Below, one piece after another: positions 13,480 through 27,003 of a DNA stretch of 64,000 nucleotides (the first letter of the stretch is position 1; each line of letters starts with the position of its first letter). The notes beneath the pieces were generated by a model. It made no database searches. It was not told the DNA's origin and saw only the letters and a list, made by a program, of their open reading frames with translations. The translations under genes were made by a program, and so were the position numbers. Source of the stretch: Acestrorhynchus altus (Eukaryota > Chordata > Actinopteri > Characiformes > Acestrorhynchidae); the NCBI GenBank assembly GCA_034509495.1, contig CM067523.1:22402862-22466861 (forward strand). The letters are read 5' to 3'.

Positions 13480-13590
13480 GATAGTGGGTCTCAGAAGGAT
13501 GGTACAAGCTGTGCAGGTACCATCAGTGCCACGTGTACAGTGGAAAAACTTTATAGAAGGCATTACCATCCACAGTGGACAGCGCAGTGG
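13480..13590 (-). repeat. Dispersed SINE-like repeat, copy related to 24330
   Basis: The reverse complement matches 24330-24440 over a block containing TCCACTGTGGNTGGTAATGCC and TTCTAT. It is unclassified and non-coding. Confidence 0.5.
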
Positions 13591-13993
13591 ACGCCCACAG
13601 ACGCTTGGGTGCTTAATGATCATGACCGATTGGGGCTTGTGACGTCGCTTACATGAAGCAATGAACCTCAGTTTTCACCACAGCCCTCTGCAGGCTGGTG
13701 CAACACATCGCCCCCTCCAACGGCATCAGATTACCAGTCCAGACACCTTGTCTTCACACACCAGCACAACACATACGGTTAGAACCCACAGAACGTACAG
13801 TTTCTAAGGACTTGTTCAGAAGTCTCCATGGATCCCAGAGGTGGACATTTCAAGGAAAAGCCCTAAAGGTTAAAGACTCCAGCAGCACGGCTGTGAACTA
13901 TTCCGTTAAGGTCCCTATATAGGCACCCTTCAAACAAAGTGTTACCAAGAAGACCGAGTAATTAGCAGCACACAGAATCAGCTTACATCAACT

Positions 13994-13999
13994 TTTATT
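13994..13999 (-). promoter_or_regulatory. PPIP5K1: Possible PPIP5K1 poly(A) signal (AATAAA on minus)
   Basis: TTTATT on the plus strand gives AATAAA in the PPIP5K1 sense direction, about 2.7 kb after the stop. The sequence just downstream in the sense direction is GT-rich. Confidence 0.4.
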
Positions 14000-15417
14000 T
14001 ATGACGTCTTTTAAAGCCATTTCTATTGGGACACCGAAAAATGCCACTTACATACGACTGCACAGACTGCATACAGAGCACCAGCAGCACTATGTCTCCG
14101 AGGTGGAGTTAAAAGGGCCATGAGCTTCAGGGTCAGTGCTTATGAACCAATTCCACATTTATCCAAAAGCAGTTTCCTCACATTATCCAAGTCGCGGTGA
14201 AATCGCCTGAACAATGAAATGTCCGTCAGTTCAGCAAATAAACGTCTTCCCGGTGGGTCACCCCTCAGCTTTATAGGTTCTAGCTAAGGGAAGGTAATAG
14301 CAGTATGAAGTGCTGGTCATAGATCAGCAGAACGAGGTGACCTCTACCCACGTTTGGTACTCGGTACTAATGCCCTCCATCTAGAGTTCAGACTCAAGGT
14401 CAGTGTGAATAATCTCTATTATGTCGTCCGTGTAGACGATTACTGGTCTACACATGATCGGACAACACGGCGTACAGTGTAAACCTGGGCAGCAGCAGCA
14501 GCAGCATATTGCACTGATCAAACAGTATCGTTCCCTATTCACAAGCGTTTCCACTGTACATTAAACAACAGGATCCTTACAACGTTATAATAATGTTCAT
14601 CTCTCTGTAGAGTGGCAGCGCTGACACAGCCAGGCTCGTGGTACAAAATCTGCTTCGGAAACAGCTGGAACCTACAAAGCCGTAGGGAAATGAAAGGGAG
14701 GTTCATTATGATGAAATAAGGAGCTTATTCGTTAGTCAGAACCGTGGTAGTACATGTTTTACAAAAATATAAAATCGATAAAAGACGAGACATTTATGTC
14801 TCTATATTAAAAATATGTTTCCGTTAGCCGATAAATATATATATCGTACATACATATGCAGTTCTTTATGATTTAATAAGTTATGACAGTGGTGGCGAAG
14901 AGTTTGGCGAAACAAAAAGAAGCAGTGAAAAGCATTTCGTCTTCAGCAGGCTGCGTTTTCGGTCTTCAGTCGTCTCCGCGCTGCACGGAGTGAGGGACGC
15001 TGGTCTGCCAAATGTATGAAAAGTGGCAGACAACGGCATCCATGAAAACTGGAGAAGGACAAACAGGTTGGACCTCACGTCCCTCAAGAAAATAGATTGT
15101 AAGGAAAATGAAAGTCTGTTGAACGAGGGAGGTGGGTTACTTTCTTCTGTTGGGAAGAGGGCGAGATGTTCACCACAAACAGCATGGATTTTCAGCTTTG
15201 ATCACTGGCCATTCTGCTCATAACAACAGGAACACAGCTGACACTCACAAGCAGAGCACGTTTATGGGATACAGCACTTCGAACCTTCTACACAACCAGA
15301 ACCATTCGAACTCTGGAGATCTTAAAAATAAAGGTGCCTCCAATGGTTCTTTGAGTGATGCCATAGAAACCTTTAGACCTCAAACCACCAACGATCTTAC
15401 TAAAGTTCATTACTCAT

Positions 15418-15533
15418 TTACCCAGTATGAATCTCCACTGAACGGTTTAATAGTCTGACAGTAATAACTGGGAGGTGTTTTTAAACCAGTATGAATCTCC
15501 ACTGAACGGTTTAATAGTCTGACAGTAATAATT
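15418..15533. repeat. Two-copy tandem repeat with CCAGTATGAATCT motif
   Basis: A unit of about 50 bp, starting at an AACCAGTATGAATCTCCACT-like motif and running to TCTGACAGTAATA, occurs twice (near 15418 and 15484). The core motif CCAGTATGAATCT recurs at about 16257, 16397 and 16446. Confidence 0.75.
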
Positions 15534-16685
15534 GAGGAGCAATTTTAATTGGAATTTCAGGAGAAATGTCCAGCTGAAACTGAGGTGATCTGGAGAACCT
15601 CTTTGGGATGCTCTGGGTACCACAATCTGAGAACCACTGTCATAGAAAAAGCCCTTCTGGCTCCATAAAGAACCATGTTTGTAATAGACATGTATGGGAG
15701 TGAAGAACTATGTATGTGATATGAAGGTTCTTTACCAAATGAAAGGTTTGATTGAAACACAGTATAGGTGTGAGGAACCTTTTAAAGTTCTGAAGCACAT
15801 TCCCATTAAGTCTATGGCATTGCTCAAGCCCACTGGACGACCTTTATGGATAAGAAAGCTGGAGGTGCTGCATTTTCAAACGGAAAACCCGTCGTTGGTT
15901 TCTTCCAGCGAGTCAGGACTTCACACTGAAATGCAGGACATGCAGAAATACAGATACAGGCTACCAGCAGAGAGGGACTTCACTCCTGAACATCTGGCTA
16001 GGTTAAGAACCACGGCGTACTCTCTGCATCTACAGGTCCTTCTGTGAGTTTCACGGGACTTGGCTGGACGTCACTGAGGCACTACAGCAGGAGCGATGGG
16101 TCAGCACTGTAGACGCGCAGGATACACATATAAACACGACGTCACGTGGGTGAGGCTGAGGATCCCAGTCCCAGTCCTGTGGACCCCGTGGTTTGCAGTG
16201 TTTGGTTGGGTAAGATCATCCAGTGTGAATTTGCAGTGTTGTGAAGTGATTTTAAACCAGTATGAATCTGCAGCGAATGTAAGAAATACGTGACTGTCAT
16301 TCGTTTGTAATTAGCTTCTAGTTTGAATTCAACCCTGTGTGCTAAACCCGAAGGTGTGGCTGTGGTTTCCGACGAGGTGGAGCACTACACTGAATCCAGT
16401 ATGAATCTGGAATGTGTGTAGTTTAAACAGCCTAGACATTTAAATCCAGTATGAATCTACTGCAGTGTGTAGTACTGACTGGTGACTGATGTTACTCTCT
16501 AAAGCGAATTCGTTTTCAGCCCAAAGTCAAAATTCAATAAGCGTGCCGCAGGTGGAGGTGTTCTGGTGGTGGAGCACGCTAAACTAGTCATGTAGTGTAG
16601 ACTTTTGGGTGGGAAAACCAAAAATGGGTCCTGTAAAACTGGAACTGGGATCCACTGTGTGAGATATAGCTGCTCCAGATCTTCG

Positions 16686-18086
16686 TCAGGGCTCAGATGC
16701 ATGTGGAGCTCCCACCTCCAGTGGTGTGCCGGAGTGTGGCAGGTTCCTTGGGCTGCTCCGCCACACCTCCACCGACTCCTGGGTGTCGAAGAATTCGTCA
16801 GGCTCATCCGGGGTCAGCGGCGTCTGGGCACTGGAGCCGGCCTCAGAGCTGCTCTCCCGTAGCTCCAACAGCACGGGCAGCGAGCCAGGCAGGCTGCAGA
16901 AGGGCTCCATGCGCAGGCTCAGCTCGGTCAGAGGAGAGCAGGGGGGGCTGTGGTCTGCCTCCTTCAGATCTGGGCCTTTCGGGCTATCTGTGCTGTCCAC
17001 TTCCAGGTTACTGGGTCTATCGGGGCATGGAGGTTGAGGGTCCTCAAGGGGATGGTTGGCAACGGGGGAGTAGATGTCAGCAGGTGGACTTCCAGGCAGT
17101 GAGGAGACCGGGGCACACTGGCTGGGTGGTTGGCAGGGCGGGTGGATCTCCTCACTGCTCTGGGGGGTAAGAGCTGCTTTCTCGCTGAAACTGAAACGTG
17201 GGGAGGTGTCAGCGGTGGTGGGAGACGAGGGGCCAGCACTAGACACGGTGCTTGAAGGACCGCTGCTATCTGCAGGGGGAGAAAGAAGAACTTTACTAAC
17301 ATTGTGCAAAAGTCTTGGACCAACTGCGAATGAGAGTGTATGAGGTAGGTCAGGCATCGGAACTTAATCCCTCCTGATGGCTTAAGGGCGGCTAATGAGA
17401 CAAAACGAGACCCAGGGAGTGAGCTACTCACACCAGGGTGGGCGATCAGAGCGCTGGCGCAGTGAAGCAGAGGAGGAGAGCACTCTCTGGGGGAGGTACG
17501 AGTCCACCGAGGGCTGATTCTGGCAGTCAAACATGGCTGACAAAGCTGCAGAGCACACGAGAAGATACGCTTAACTAGACTGGAGAAGCAGAGAACCTTG
17601 GGTTCATCTCCGGTCCTAAATATGTGGACCTCAAAATATAGTCTAGACTTGTGCTTAAACTGACCATGACAATGACCATGAATTATATATACATTATAAA
17701 TCACATACAAATAGTGATTTTTTTTTTTTTATAAATAATCATTTATGAATATATTATTAAAACAAAACATTAAAGTGATACATTTCAAGATTTGTAAATA
17801 ATATCATAATATCACGATACTCACGTATTTCATTAGCCCACCCCTGACTGATACTTCATTCAGCTTAACCACATGTTAATGTGATATCACCACATTCCAT
17901 ATCTAAGAGGTGTCCAGACAGACGGGTGTGTACAGACATGGTCCTCACCTCTGGTGGTCCTGCTGTGTGAGTCCCCAGCATTCTCACACACGCCGGTCAG
18001 GAACATGTCCACCTGTTTAAGCGAGAGGGAGTTGTGGAGTGTCTCCAGTGGGTAGATAGAGGGCACCATGGAGCAGCCTTCAAACC
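16686..18086 (-). CDS. PPIP5K1: PPIP5K1 exons 27-29: Ser/Pro-rich C-terminal tail
   Basis: Exon 27 (17949-18086) encodes [18 protein letters not shown]. Exon 28 (17432-17545) ends RQRSDRPPW. Exon 29 (16686-17269) opens [19 protein letters not shown] and runs 193 residues, rich in Ser, Pro and Glu, to TGA at 16686-16688. The fish tail is shorter than the repetitive human one. It is probably disordered and phosphorylated. Plus-strand ORFs here are antisense shadows. Confidence 0.92.
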
Positions 18087-18648
18087 CTACAGAGCAGAGG
18101 GGAAACACAAGAGCAGATGGTGGTCCCACCCTGCTGTCAGTGCGGCAGAGGGAGGAGCTAAACTACAGACCCACCCATACACCACCATGGAGCACAGTCA
18201 TCCAACACTCCTCCTCATACTGGTTAGTCAGAGAACCACACACACGCACACACACAGCAAATATTATCAACCAAGCAGCAACACATCCAGGCACGTTCCA
18301 ATGCCACTGAACTCAAACCTAAACTCAGATATATTCATTAAGGACGTCACTAATTACTGACCGAAGCATTTTTTTAGACGTGAAAAAACAACATAACACA
18401 ACAGACACGGTCTTTCATAGAGTCCTAAATACTGCACTGAACGAATATCAAGAAATTTTACATTTAAAATTTAATAATGAAACCAAAACAAAAAGAACAA
18501 TGAAGCTCATTAAGCAACAACTTGCATCATCATGCAAACTGTAAACAAAGCACTGCCAAGTTCTATTTTAATTACTGAATTATCATATTCCTACTGTTAT
18601 TAAAGTACTCCTGACAGCTCTAACCCACACACAGGAGCAAGGTTAGAA

Positions 18649-18718
<70 letters not shown>

Positions 18719-21700
18719 CCATTAAGATCTCACTGGCTTTAGGCCAAACATTCAGATCAGATTTTAGTAGAACAGAACTGCAAACACCTCAGTCACACAA
18801 AAGATGGAGGAGAGATACGTAAACACATAAAACTGTAAACACTGTTCAACGTTTCAGTTACACACTTTATAAATCACTGAACCATCGACTGGAAGAACGA
18901 CGTTCCCACTCCTCCGTGCGGAATTCTTTCAGCTCTGTGATGTTTCAGCATCAGTCTTTGTACAGACGCTCTTCCTTTCTCCTCAAACCCCCTCTGATAC
19001 AATAAAGATCTCATAGTGGTTTCTATGATGGAGAGATCTCCACACCCTGCTGCAGCAGAGCAGCTCCAAACCATCACACCTCCACCACCATGTTTCACAG
19101 CTGCTATGAGCTTCTTCTGCTCAAACGCTGTGTTTGGTTTGTGTCAAACATGTCTTCTGTTACTGTGTCCAAATAATTCAGCTTTGGATTCATCTGTCCA
19201 AAACACATTGTTCCAGAAGTCCTGCTCTTTGTCTAGATGTTCTCTGGAGAACTTTAGATTTGTCCTGATATTTTCTGACAGTAAGAGTTTCCTCCTTAAA
19301 CTCCTCCATGAAGATCAGACTGGTTTGGTCTCTTTCTGATGGTAGAAGCTGCACTTTGACATCAGCTGTGGTGAGACGTTCCTGTAGGTCTGTGATGAAG
19401 ATTTTAGGATTGTTGGATCTTCTTTACTCATCTTGTTGTTCTGCTCTTGGGCTGAACTTGTAGGATGGTCTGATCTGGTCATGTGGGCAGATGTTCTAAA
19501 TGTTCTTGTAAATGATGTTCCGGACAGTGGAACGTCTGTTTTCTAATTGTTCTGAGATCTTTTTAAATCTCTTCTCAGACTCATCTGCATCTACAACATT
19601 CTTTCTGAAGACCTCAGAGAGCTTTTTGGATCTGGTCATGGTGATCCCACTCCAACAATCAAGAGCAAACCAGACTAATGTCTGAGGTTTAAATAAAACA
19701 GGTTGATCACAATAAAAATTACATTTCTAATAATTACATTTTATAAATGATGTTTTGCAGACATTTCTCGAGTTTTATGTGTTTGGTAATATCACCTCCA
19801 TCTCTCCTGTAGATAAAACGATTAAATGTCCATCTGTTTAAAGATGTTAAAAGGTGTTCACATGGTTTTCACATGACTGTAGAACGAATGAGAAGAGCTA
19901 TGAGGACAAGTTCCAGAAAACAGGTCACGTTTAAGTGTGTAATTATGTTCAGAGGTAGGTTGAGAGATTGGAAGATCCTCCATTCTGAGAGAAGAAGAAT
20001 GAGTATATCAAATTATCATGACCACCTCCTTATTTCTCCTCTCTCTGTCCACTCTATCAGCTCCTCTGATCACACAGGAGCTCTTTGTGGTTCTATAATT
20101 CAGACTGTAGTTCATCTGTTTCTCTGATACTTTATTCTCCTCCTTTCACCCTGATCTTCAATGATCAGGACCCCACAGGACCACCACAGAGCAGGTATGA
20201 TGTGGGTGGTGGGTCATTCTCAGCACTGCAGTCACACTGACATGGTGGTGGTGTGTTAGTGTGTGTTGCTGGTACGAGTGGATCAGACACAGCAGTGCTG
20301 CTGGAGTGTTTAAACACTGTGTTCACTCACTGAGGGGTTTAAACACTCCAGCAGCACTGCAGTGTCTGATCCACTCGTAATATCTGCTCTGTGGTGGTCC
20401 TGTGGGGTCCTGATCATTGAAGATCAGGGTGAAAGGAGGAGAATAAAGTCTACAGAGAAACAGATGAACTACAGTCTGGATTTATAGAACCACAAAGAGT
20501 TCCTGTGTGATCAGAGGAGCTGATAGAGTGGACAGAGAGAGGAGAAATAAGGAGGTGGTCATAATAACAGAAGTGCTGGATGGAGATCATATATGCAGAT
20601 TTCCAGACACTCCAGAACAACAATCCCACCTCATATATTATCAAGTGTTTTTACGTCTTCAGCCACAAAGCAGCTCAAATTTATGATCTGCCGGCTGTGT
20701 TAACATGAGTCACTATGACCAGTCAGGTGGGTTCAGAGCGTAAACTGGCACAACGTTTAATCCCACTCAGCGAGCAACCAAATACTCCCATCATGCAGCA
20801 GGTGATCTACACCCAAATCAATCAGCACCTAGTTCTGAACGCTGGCTCAACCACCACCGCAGTGGTAGCACTTTTAGGAACCATGTTAGGCATATCTGTC
20901 TTTTAGCAACTCTCAAACCAGCTGCTTAAGCCAACGTCTTTAAAAGTAAAAGAATGCAAGCGGTACATGCTCCACACAAGCCGGGGGCAGCTGTGGCAGC
21001 AGGCTGGACGCTACTGCCAGCACAGCACACGGCAACACAGGGCAAGGCAGGCCGGACTGGGGCACAGGACACTCTTAAATATGAAGGTGCTACACGCCGT
21101 TGTTTCGTGAACCCTCGGGCCTTATTCACCGTTCTCACAAAGTCTGTGACATTCACTGTTCCTTATGTGGGATTTGTCCAGTGTCCGAGGACAGTGGCCA
21201 GAACTCAAAATCCAATTCAATATGTATTAATATAATCATATTTCAGTTACAATAACAGGTTCCTAACTTCAGCTCCACAAGCTGCTGTGCCAAGAACGTT
21301 ACCTGGACAGGGCATCTGAGGCTACAGCCCCAATATGTTTTATTGAGCCCAGAACATTAGAACTAACTGAAATCTCACAGAGTTGGGGGCTCTGGCAGCT
21401 CATGATTCTCAGCTGGAGCCAATTTTAAAAAAGGCCACGCCTCCAACACACCTCCTCACAGCACAACAACACCTCCTTCTGGAGAAACCTGGAGGAAGAA
21501 CAGCCTCATTTTCAGCTGATCTGATCAGTGAAATCCATTGGACTCTTGTGATGAACAGTGCGATTGACACTGATTAGTTCTGTGGTATATTTACAGGTTC
21601 AAACCTGTTACTGTAACTGAAACATGACTGAATGAATCCAAATCGATTCAAATCGAACCCGAATGGAATGGATCAGCGGTGATACGCAGCCATAACGAAT

Positions 21701-24700
21701 CTACACTGGATGTAAAGCTCTTTGCCCAAGTTAGACGTTCTTCACATTCACACATCTCTAATATCAGAATGGTTCTTTAGGGAACCAAATGTAGTTCCTC
21801 TGGCACGTCTATCACTCAAAGACTCTTTAGTAGCACCTTCATTTTTAAGAGTCTAGTAGGGCTGCACAATTCAAACAGTTTTCCTTATTTCATTCAGAAT
21901 AAAGGCAGCTGGCCGGTTAAGATGAGATCGTTTCTCGATTGATCCTGGGATAATAAATAATACGTTTTAAAAGGATGAAGAATAACGTATTAATAACTTA
22001 TTTTACCTTTTGGCTTGTGCTGCAGTATGGTTCTGTCTCTGCCGTTTTGGTCATTTTATAAAAGGTATAAATATGAGCTCCTTCTCTAAATAAGTGAGTA
22101 ATAATCCAGTTGTGCCTTTATTGTGCAGCCCTACAGTAATGGGCGCTGTAGCGGCAGGGCTGGCTGACCGTAGAGGTATTCTAGAGGGTCCTGGCCGGAG
22201 ATTAACCAGTTGCGGAAGAGGCGCAGGTGGTAGGAGCACTGGTGGAGGTGATGGGCCAGGGCACTGTCCAGAAAGAGGGAGTGGTCGATATTTGGGGCAG
22301 TGGAGAAGCGCCTCAGCAGCTGGGCTACGTGGTGCTCCTCCAGGGGCTCTGAGAAAGAAGAGGTAAAGCGTGGAAGAGCGAGGACCAAGAGGGGAAGTGG
22401 TTCGGGTGGGGTTATAAACGGCATATTGCCAAACTTTCACAGGTTCCAGGTGAGCATTTAACCCTCAGCGTGCAGCTGGAACAGTGAGCATTCAGACTGT
22501 CTGGCTGTGAATCACCAGCGTAGGCCCAAATACAACAGCACAACCTGTTCATGTGGACAAAGTGGACAAAATCAGACTTCAGCTTTTGGCTTCATTCATG
22601 TTTATAGCAGTGCTTCACACAGTGATGGACATCATATAAGCAAGACCACCTGAGATCACTTGAAGAAAGTGGGCAATGATTAAGGCATGCAATTAGCAGC
22701 ATCATAATGGGCAGAGGTGGACATTTCAGGTCCAGCAAGTCAAATCCCGCTCTGGGATTCTGTTCCGACTGCCAGGTATACACTACTACATTACTCGCAG
22801 AGTCGGTCAGACTGAGTCTCTGACCAGTATACACTACTACATTACTCGCAGAGTCGGGTCAGACAGAGTCTCTGACCAGTATACACTACTAGATTACTCT
22901 CAGAGTCGGTCAGACTGAATCTCTGACCAGTATACGCTACTAGATCACTTTCAGAGTCGGTCAGACCGAGTCTCTGACCAATATACTCTACTAGATTACT
23001 CTCAGAGTCGGGTCAGACCGAGTCTCTGACCAGTATACGCTACTAGATTACTCTCAGAGTCGGTCAGACCGAGTCTCTGACCAGTATACACTACTAGATT
23101 ACTCTCAGAGTCGGGTCAGACTGAGTATCTGATGGAAAAAGGTCATATAGGAATGACCGCCAGAGTGAGCAAAATCATCCATTGTCTCTCTGGGTGGGTA
23201 GATGGTGCTTTCTCCTCACATCGGTACGACCAAGTGTGATGCTGGTCAGCACAGCCATCTGTTAGCCATTGCATCGGAGCTGGGGACCCGGTGATTTCCT
23301 CCGAGTGTGTTGACATGTGTTGCAATGATGCAATGGTGACAGGATAGAGGCTGTATCCCTCCTAGTGTTGGGATCATTGTATGTTAGAAAAATCACAAAT
23401 ATCCCCATCAAAGCAGAAAAAGAAAAGTACGAAATCCATACGACCATCTGAGAACCATCCCATCATCTCCGGTGAAACCAATGTTTATTACACGTACGAG
23501 GCATGTGCTCAGTTTGAACCTTGGCATGGACAGAAAGTAACAGCGTGTAAGTGGTAGTGTGTGCTTAAGGGCAGGCTGTATGGTTAGTAACGTAGTGGGT
23601 GTATTGTGTGGGCTCGCAGCTTACCTCACAGCTACAGCATGGCTTGGTGTGTGTAGGAGGAAAATACAGTGTGAATCCAACCTACATCCTTAAGAGCAGC
23701 ATGAACTGAACTATGGATATAAAGCTGTGAGTGATATGATTAATCTAATCAGATCTACAACAGGGACAAAGCACGTCTTCTTCCAACGCAACACAGTCGA
23801 GCACTTCGTCCAGACCTATAAAGGCACTATAATCAGCTACTCTTAACACATCAACATTATTCACCATGTAAAGGAAGTAAAGAATGAGTCCAGAACACAA
23901 TACACCGTACGGTACATATCGGTGTGGTGGTCTTACCAATTCACACTGAAGTTACACGGTGCATTCACTGTAAAGACAGTCAAGACAAGCCTATGATTTA
24001 TTAAGATATTGGAAGGACTTCGTAACACATGGGAACGAGATCTCATTAAGTCGTACGGAGTCGTGCCGGTGCCTTATTTTTTTCATTATGCAGGATGACG
24101 TCTTCGCAGAAAACAACAATCTAAACAGAGGACACCTGGAACTATGGGGGGACAATATAATGAGATTATATCATTAAAATAATCTGTTCTGCTTTCCTGA
24201 GAATATTGTTCTTTTACATCAGAGAGCAACTGCACCTTTTATCCTCAAAGGGTTTAGAACAGGATCCCACCTGGTCTATCTTCACACCATTATCAGGAGG
24301 TTGCGAGTTTAAGTCGCGAGCCCAGGTGAGACAGGGGTACTCTGCACTGTCCACTGTGGGTGGTAATGCCTTCTATGTACATAAGTGGTACTGTGGAAAC
24401 TGGAACGCTGTCCGTCCACCGCTGTGTGCCCAACCTCACTAACAACAGAACACCGGGCACCTTATACAGATGTTTCCGAACCATCCCCCCCTAAGGTAAC
24501 CCCTCCCATTCATGATCGATTTACATACTGACGTCACATAACTTTGGCGTGTCCGTGTGTCTCAATCAACTCATCACTCCCATTCTCCTCTCATTACCCA
24601 GAATGCACCAGCATTATACAAGCACTGGGAATCCCTGAGGTCCTCAACCGATCCTGAATCCTAACCTGCCCAGACATCAACATAAACAAGCTCTGACTGG

Positions 24701-26968
24701 CATTCCCTCACAACTCCACAGTCCACAGTGTGAAGGGGATCTACTGCACACAGGGGGGCTCGTGGAATGGACTGCAGTTCTGCTGCAGATGCAGATAATA
24801 CAGGCACATTTATAACAGATGGTTGTAGTGGTTTGGCTGTAATCCCTCTGCTCATGCCTACCTGGAACTGCTCTCATCAGCCTTGGCAACACTGGTCAGT
24901 TCAGTAAATACCCTGAATAACCTCCGTCAGGAGCCCACAGGACCACCACAGAGCAGGTATTATGTGGGTGGTGGGTCATTCTCAGCACTGCAGTCACACT
25001 GACACGGTGGTGGTGTTTTAGTGTGTGTTGCTGGTACGAGTGGATCAGACACAGCAGTGTTGCTGGAGTGTTTAAACACTGTGTCCACTCACTGTCCACT
25101 CTATTAGACACTCCTACCGAGTGTCTCCACCTTGTAGATGTAAAGTCAGAGACAGAAGCTCATCTGTTTCTGCACAGTTTGTGTTGGTCGTCCACTAGTC
25201 CTTCATCAGTGCTCACAGGACGCTGCCCACAGGACGCTGTCCGCTGGATATTTCTTGTCGGTGGACTGTTCTCGGTCCAGCAGAGACACTGAGGGGTTTA
25301 AACACTCCAGCAGCACTGCTGTGTCTGATCCACTCGTACCAGCACAACACACTAACACACCACCACCATGTCAGTGTGACTGCAGTGCTGAGAATGACCC
25401 ACCACCCAACATAATACCTGCTCTGTGGTGGTCGTGTGGGGTCCTGACCACTGAAGATCAGGGTGGAAGGAAGCAGATGTTATGGTTGATCAGTGTACGT
25501 CCACAGGATAAGGGTTTGCACAAGTGTAGACGAGATGTGGATCAAATACCTCACCCACCAACACATGTGCATGCATGCTGTAGCCAACACACACATCCAA
25601 GCACTCTCACATGTCCTGGAACATATACAACACTGTCTTGGAAATAAAGTACAAACAGAACGAGAACAGAAACGTATGAACACCGAGTGATAAGGTGAGA
25701 GTGACAGTCGTACGCAAGAAGTTACAGAACAGAATGTGAGGGTGGTGTTAGAGCTGACGTCCAGATGAATGGGCGGACGGAGAGAAAAGAAAACTGGAGG
25801 GGATTGGAGGAGACATGGTGGTGGCCATGTTCAACCAAAAACTGAGAGAAACTGAAACACTAGAGACTCGTAAACAGATGTTTTTCCATAGACATGCAAG
25901 ACAAGGAGGTGGAGAAATGTGGAAATATACTTGAAGAGAAGCAGACGTACCATTAGTCGGATGCTTTGCAAACGACACAGAAAATCGCTTTACTGCCGGC
26001 ATAGACAACAACTCTGAGGAAGAAAAAGGTCACTGGTGTTACCATCTTTGCAGTCCACCTGTAGAGGTTTGGGGAAGGGGCTGTTTAATTTGGAGTCACA
26101 CAGTGCTGGAGGCGAGACACATTCAGGGGGAACAGCGCTGGACTGGTTTACTGGGGGTCTACGCTGCTGCTGTACCTACAGCGAGACACAGTTAGAGGGA
26201 CTCTGGGAAGAAGCAGGAAAGAGTGTTTAACAGAGGAGTGTGAAGCTGGTTTGCAGGTTTTTGGGTTAATTGATTGTCTTTAACTCTACTGACCAACTAA
26301 AGTAGGATTCGCAGATGCAGCCGACGCCCAGTTACGTAAACAAGTCACTAAATAAACAGCTAAGTAAACATAAACAAACAAACAAAACCCCATAAAACAA
26401 ATGAATAAAACTAACAACGTAAATGGATGCGTTTTAAACAGCTGCCCACTGTAGTGACCAGCACGTATGACAGGGTTAAGGGATCATGTCGTCACTGTTT
26501 AAAAGACTAATTTATCAACCAAACAAAACTGAGCATGATCAACCATTTTTATATCGTCACCATCACGCAAAGACCTGCTATCTCCGTTTACGTAATCATC
26601 CATTTTGACAGAATCTGAATCTGACTGTTCTTCTTACGGTGTGTTTTTGAAATGATTGGAATAATTGAGGGGAGTATTTTGGAGATACAAGGTTTTTGCT
26701 TGACGGCAACAAAGGGACATATTCTTTGAAGCTGAATGGTGGGTCCTCTTTTGGTGGAATGTCCCCGCTGTCTTTCCGAGTGATGCCTGTTATAATGTCC
26801 TGTCCAGACTGCCCGTAAGACAACATGAAATGACACAACTGGCCTCCTCAGGGCACTTCCCTACGGTACCGTCAGACACCATCTTCTGAGAGGACATCAC
26901 TTTCTGAGAAAAACTGGTGGACAGACTTGAACAACGTCATTCTGGGACAGAGAGCCATCACTTTCCCC

Positions 26969-27003
<35 letters not shown>

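Larger units (their letters stand above)
12116..13974. other. MAP1A-PPIP5K1 intergenic spacer
   Basis: Lies between the two facing gene ends. It contains a fold-back repeat copy at 12225-12590 and a dispersed repeat at 13480-13590. No convincing coding exon or RNA gene is seen elsewhere in it. Confidence 0.5.
13975..16685 (-). other. PPIP5K1: Probable PPIP5K1 3' UTR
   Basis: Lies downstream of the PPIP5K1 stop on the minus strand, ending near AATAAA at 13994-13999. It includes a tandem duplication at 15418-15533 and further copies of a CCAGTATGAATCT motif at 16257-16458. No conserved exon is seen. The extent depends on which poly(A) site is used. Confidence 0.45.
18087..25950 (-). other. PPIP5K1: PPIP5K1 intron 26 (large, repeat-filled)
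   Basis: Spans exons 27 and 26. Contents listed separately: CA repeat, Tc1 remnant, palindromic fold-back element, hAT-like MITE, a candidate exon at 22169-22348, a 51-bp tandem array, SINE-like repeats and a second fold-back copy. I see nothing interpretable in about 20600-21850 and 23470-24190. Confidence 0.7.

Noticed and set aside
16697..17170. Plus-strand ORFs of 157 and 103 residues
   Set aside because: They are antisense to the last PPIP5K1 exon, whose own frame has clear homology.
22780..23125. A CRISPR-like look of regular repeats
   Set aside because: The units are contiguous tandem copies with no unique spacers, in a vertebrate nuclear genome.
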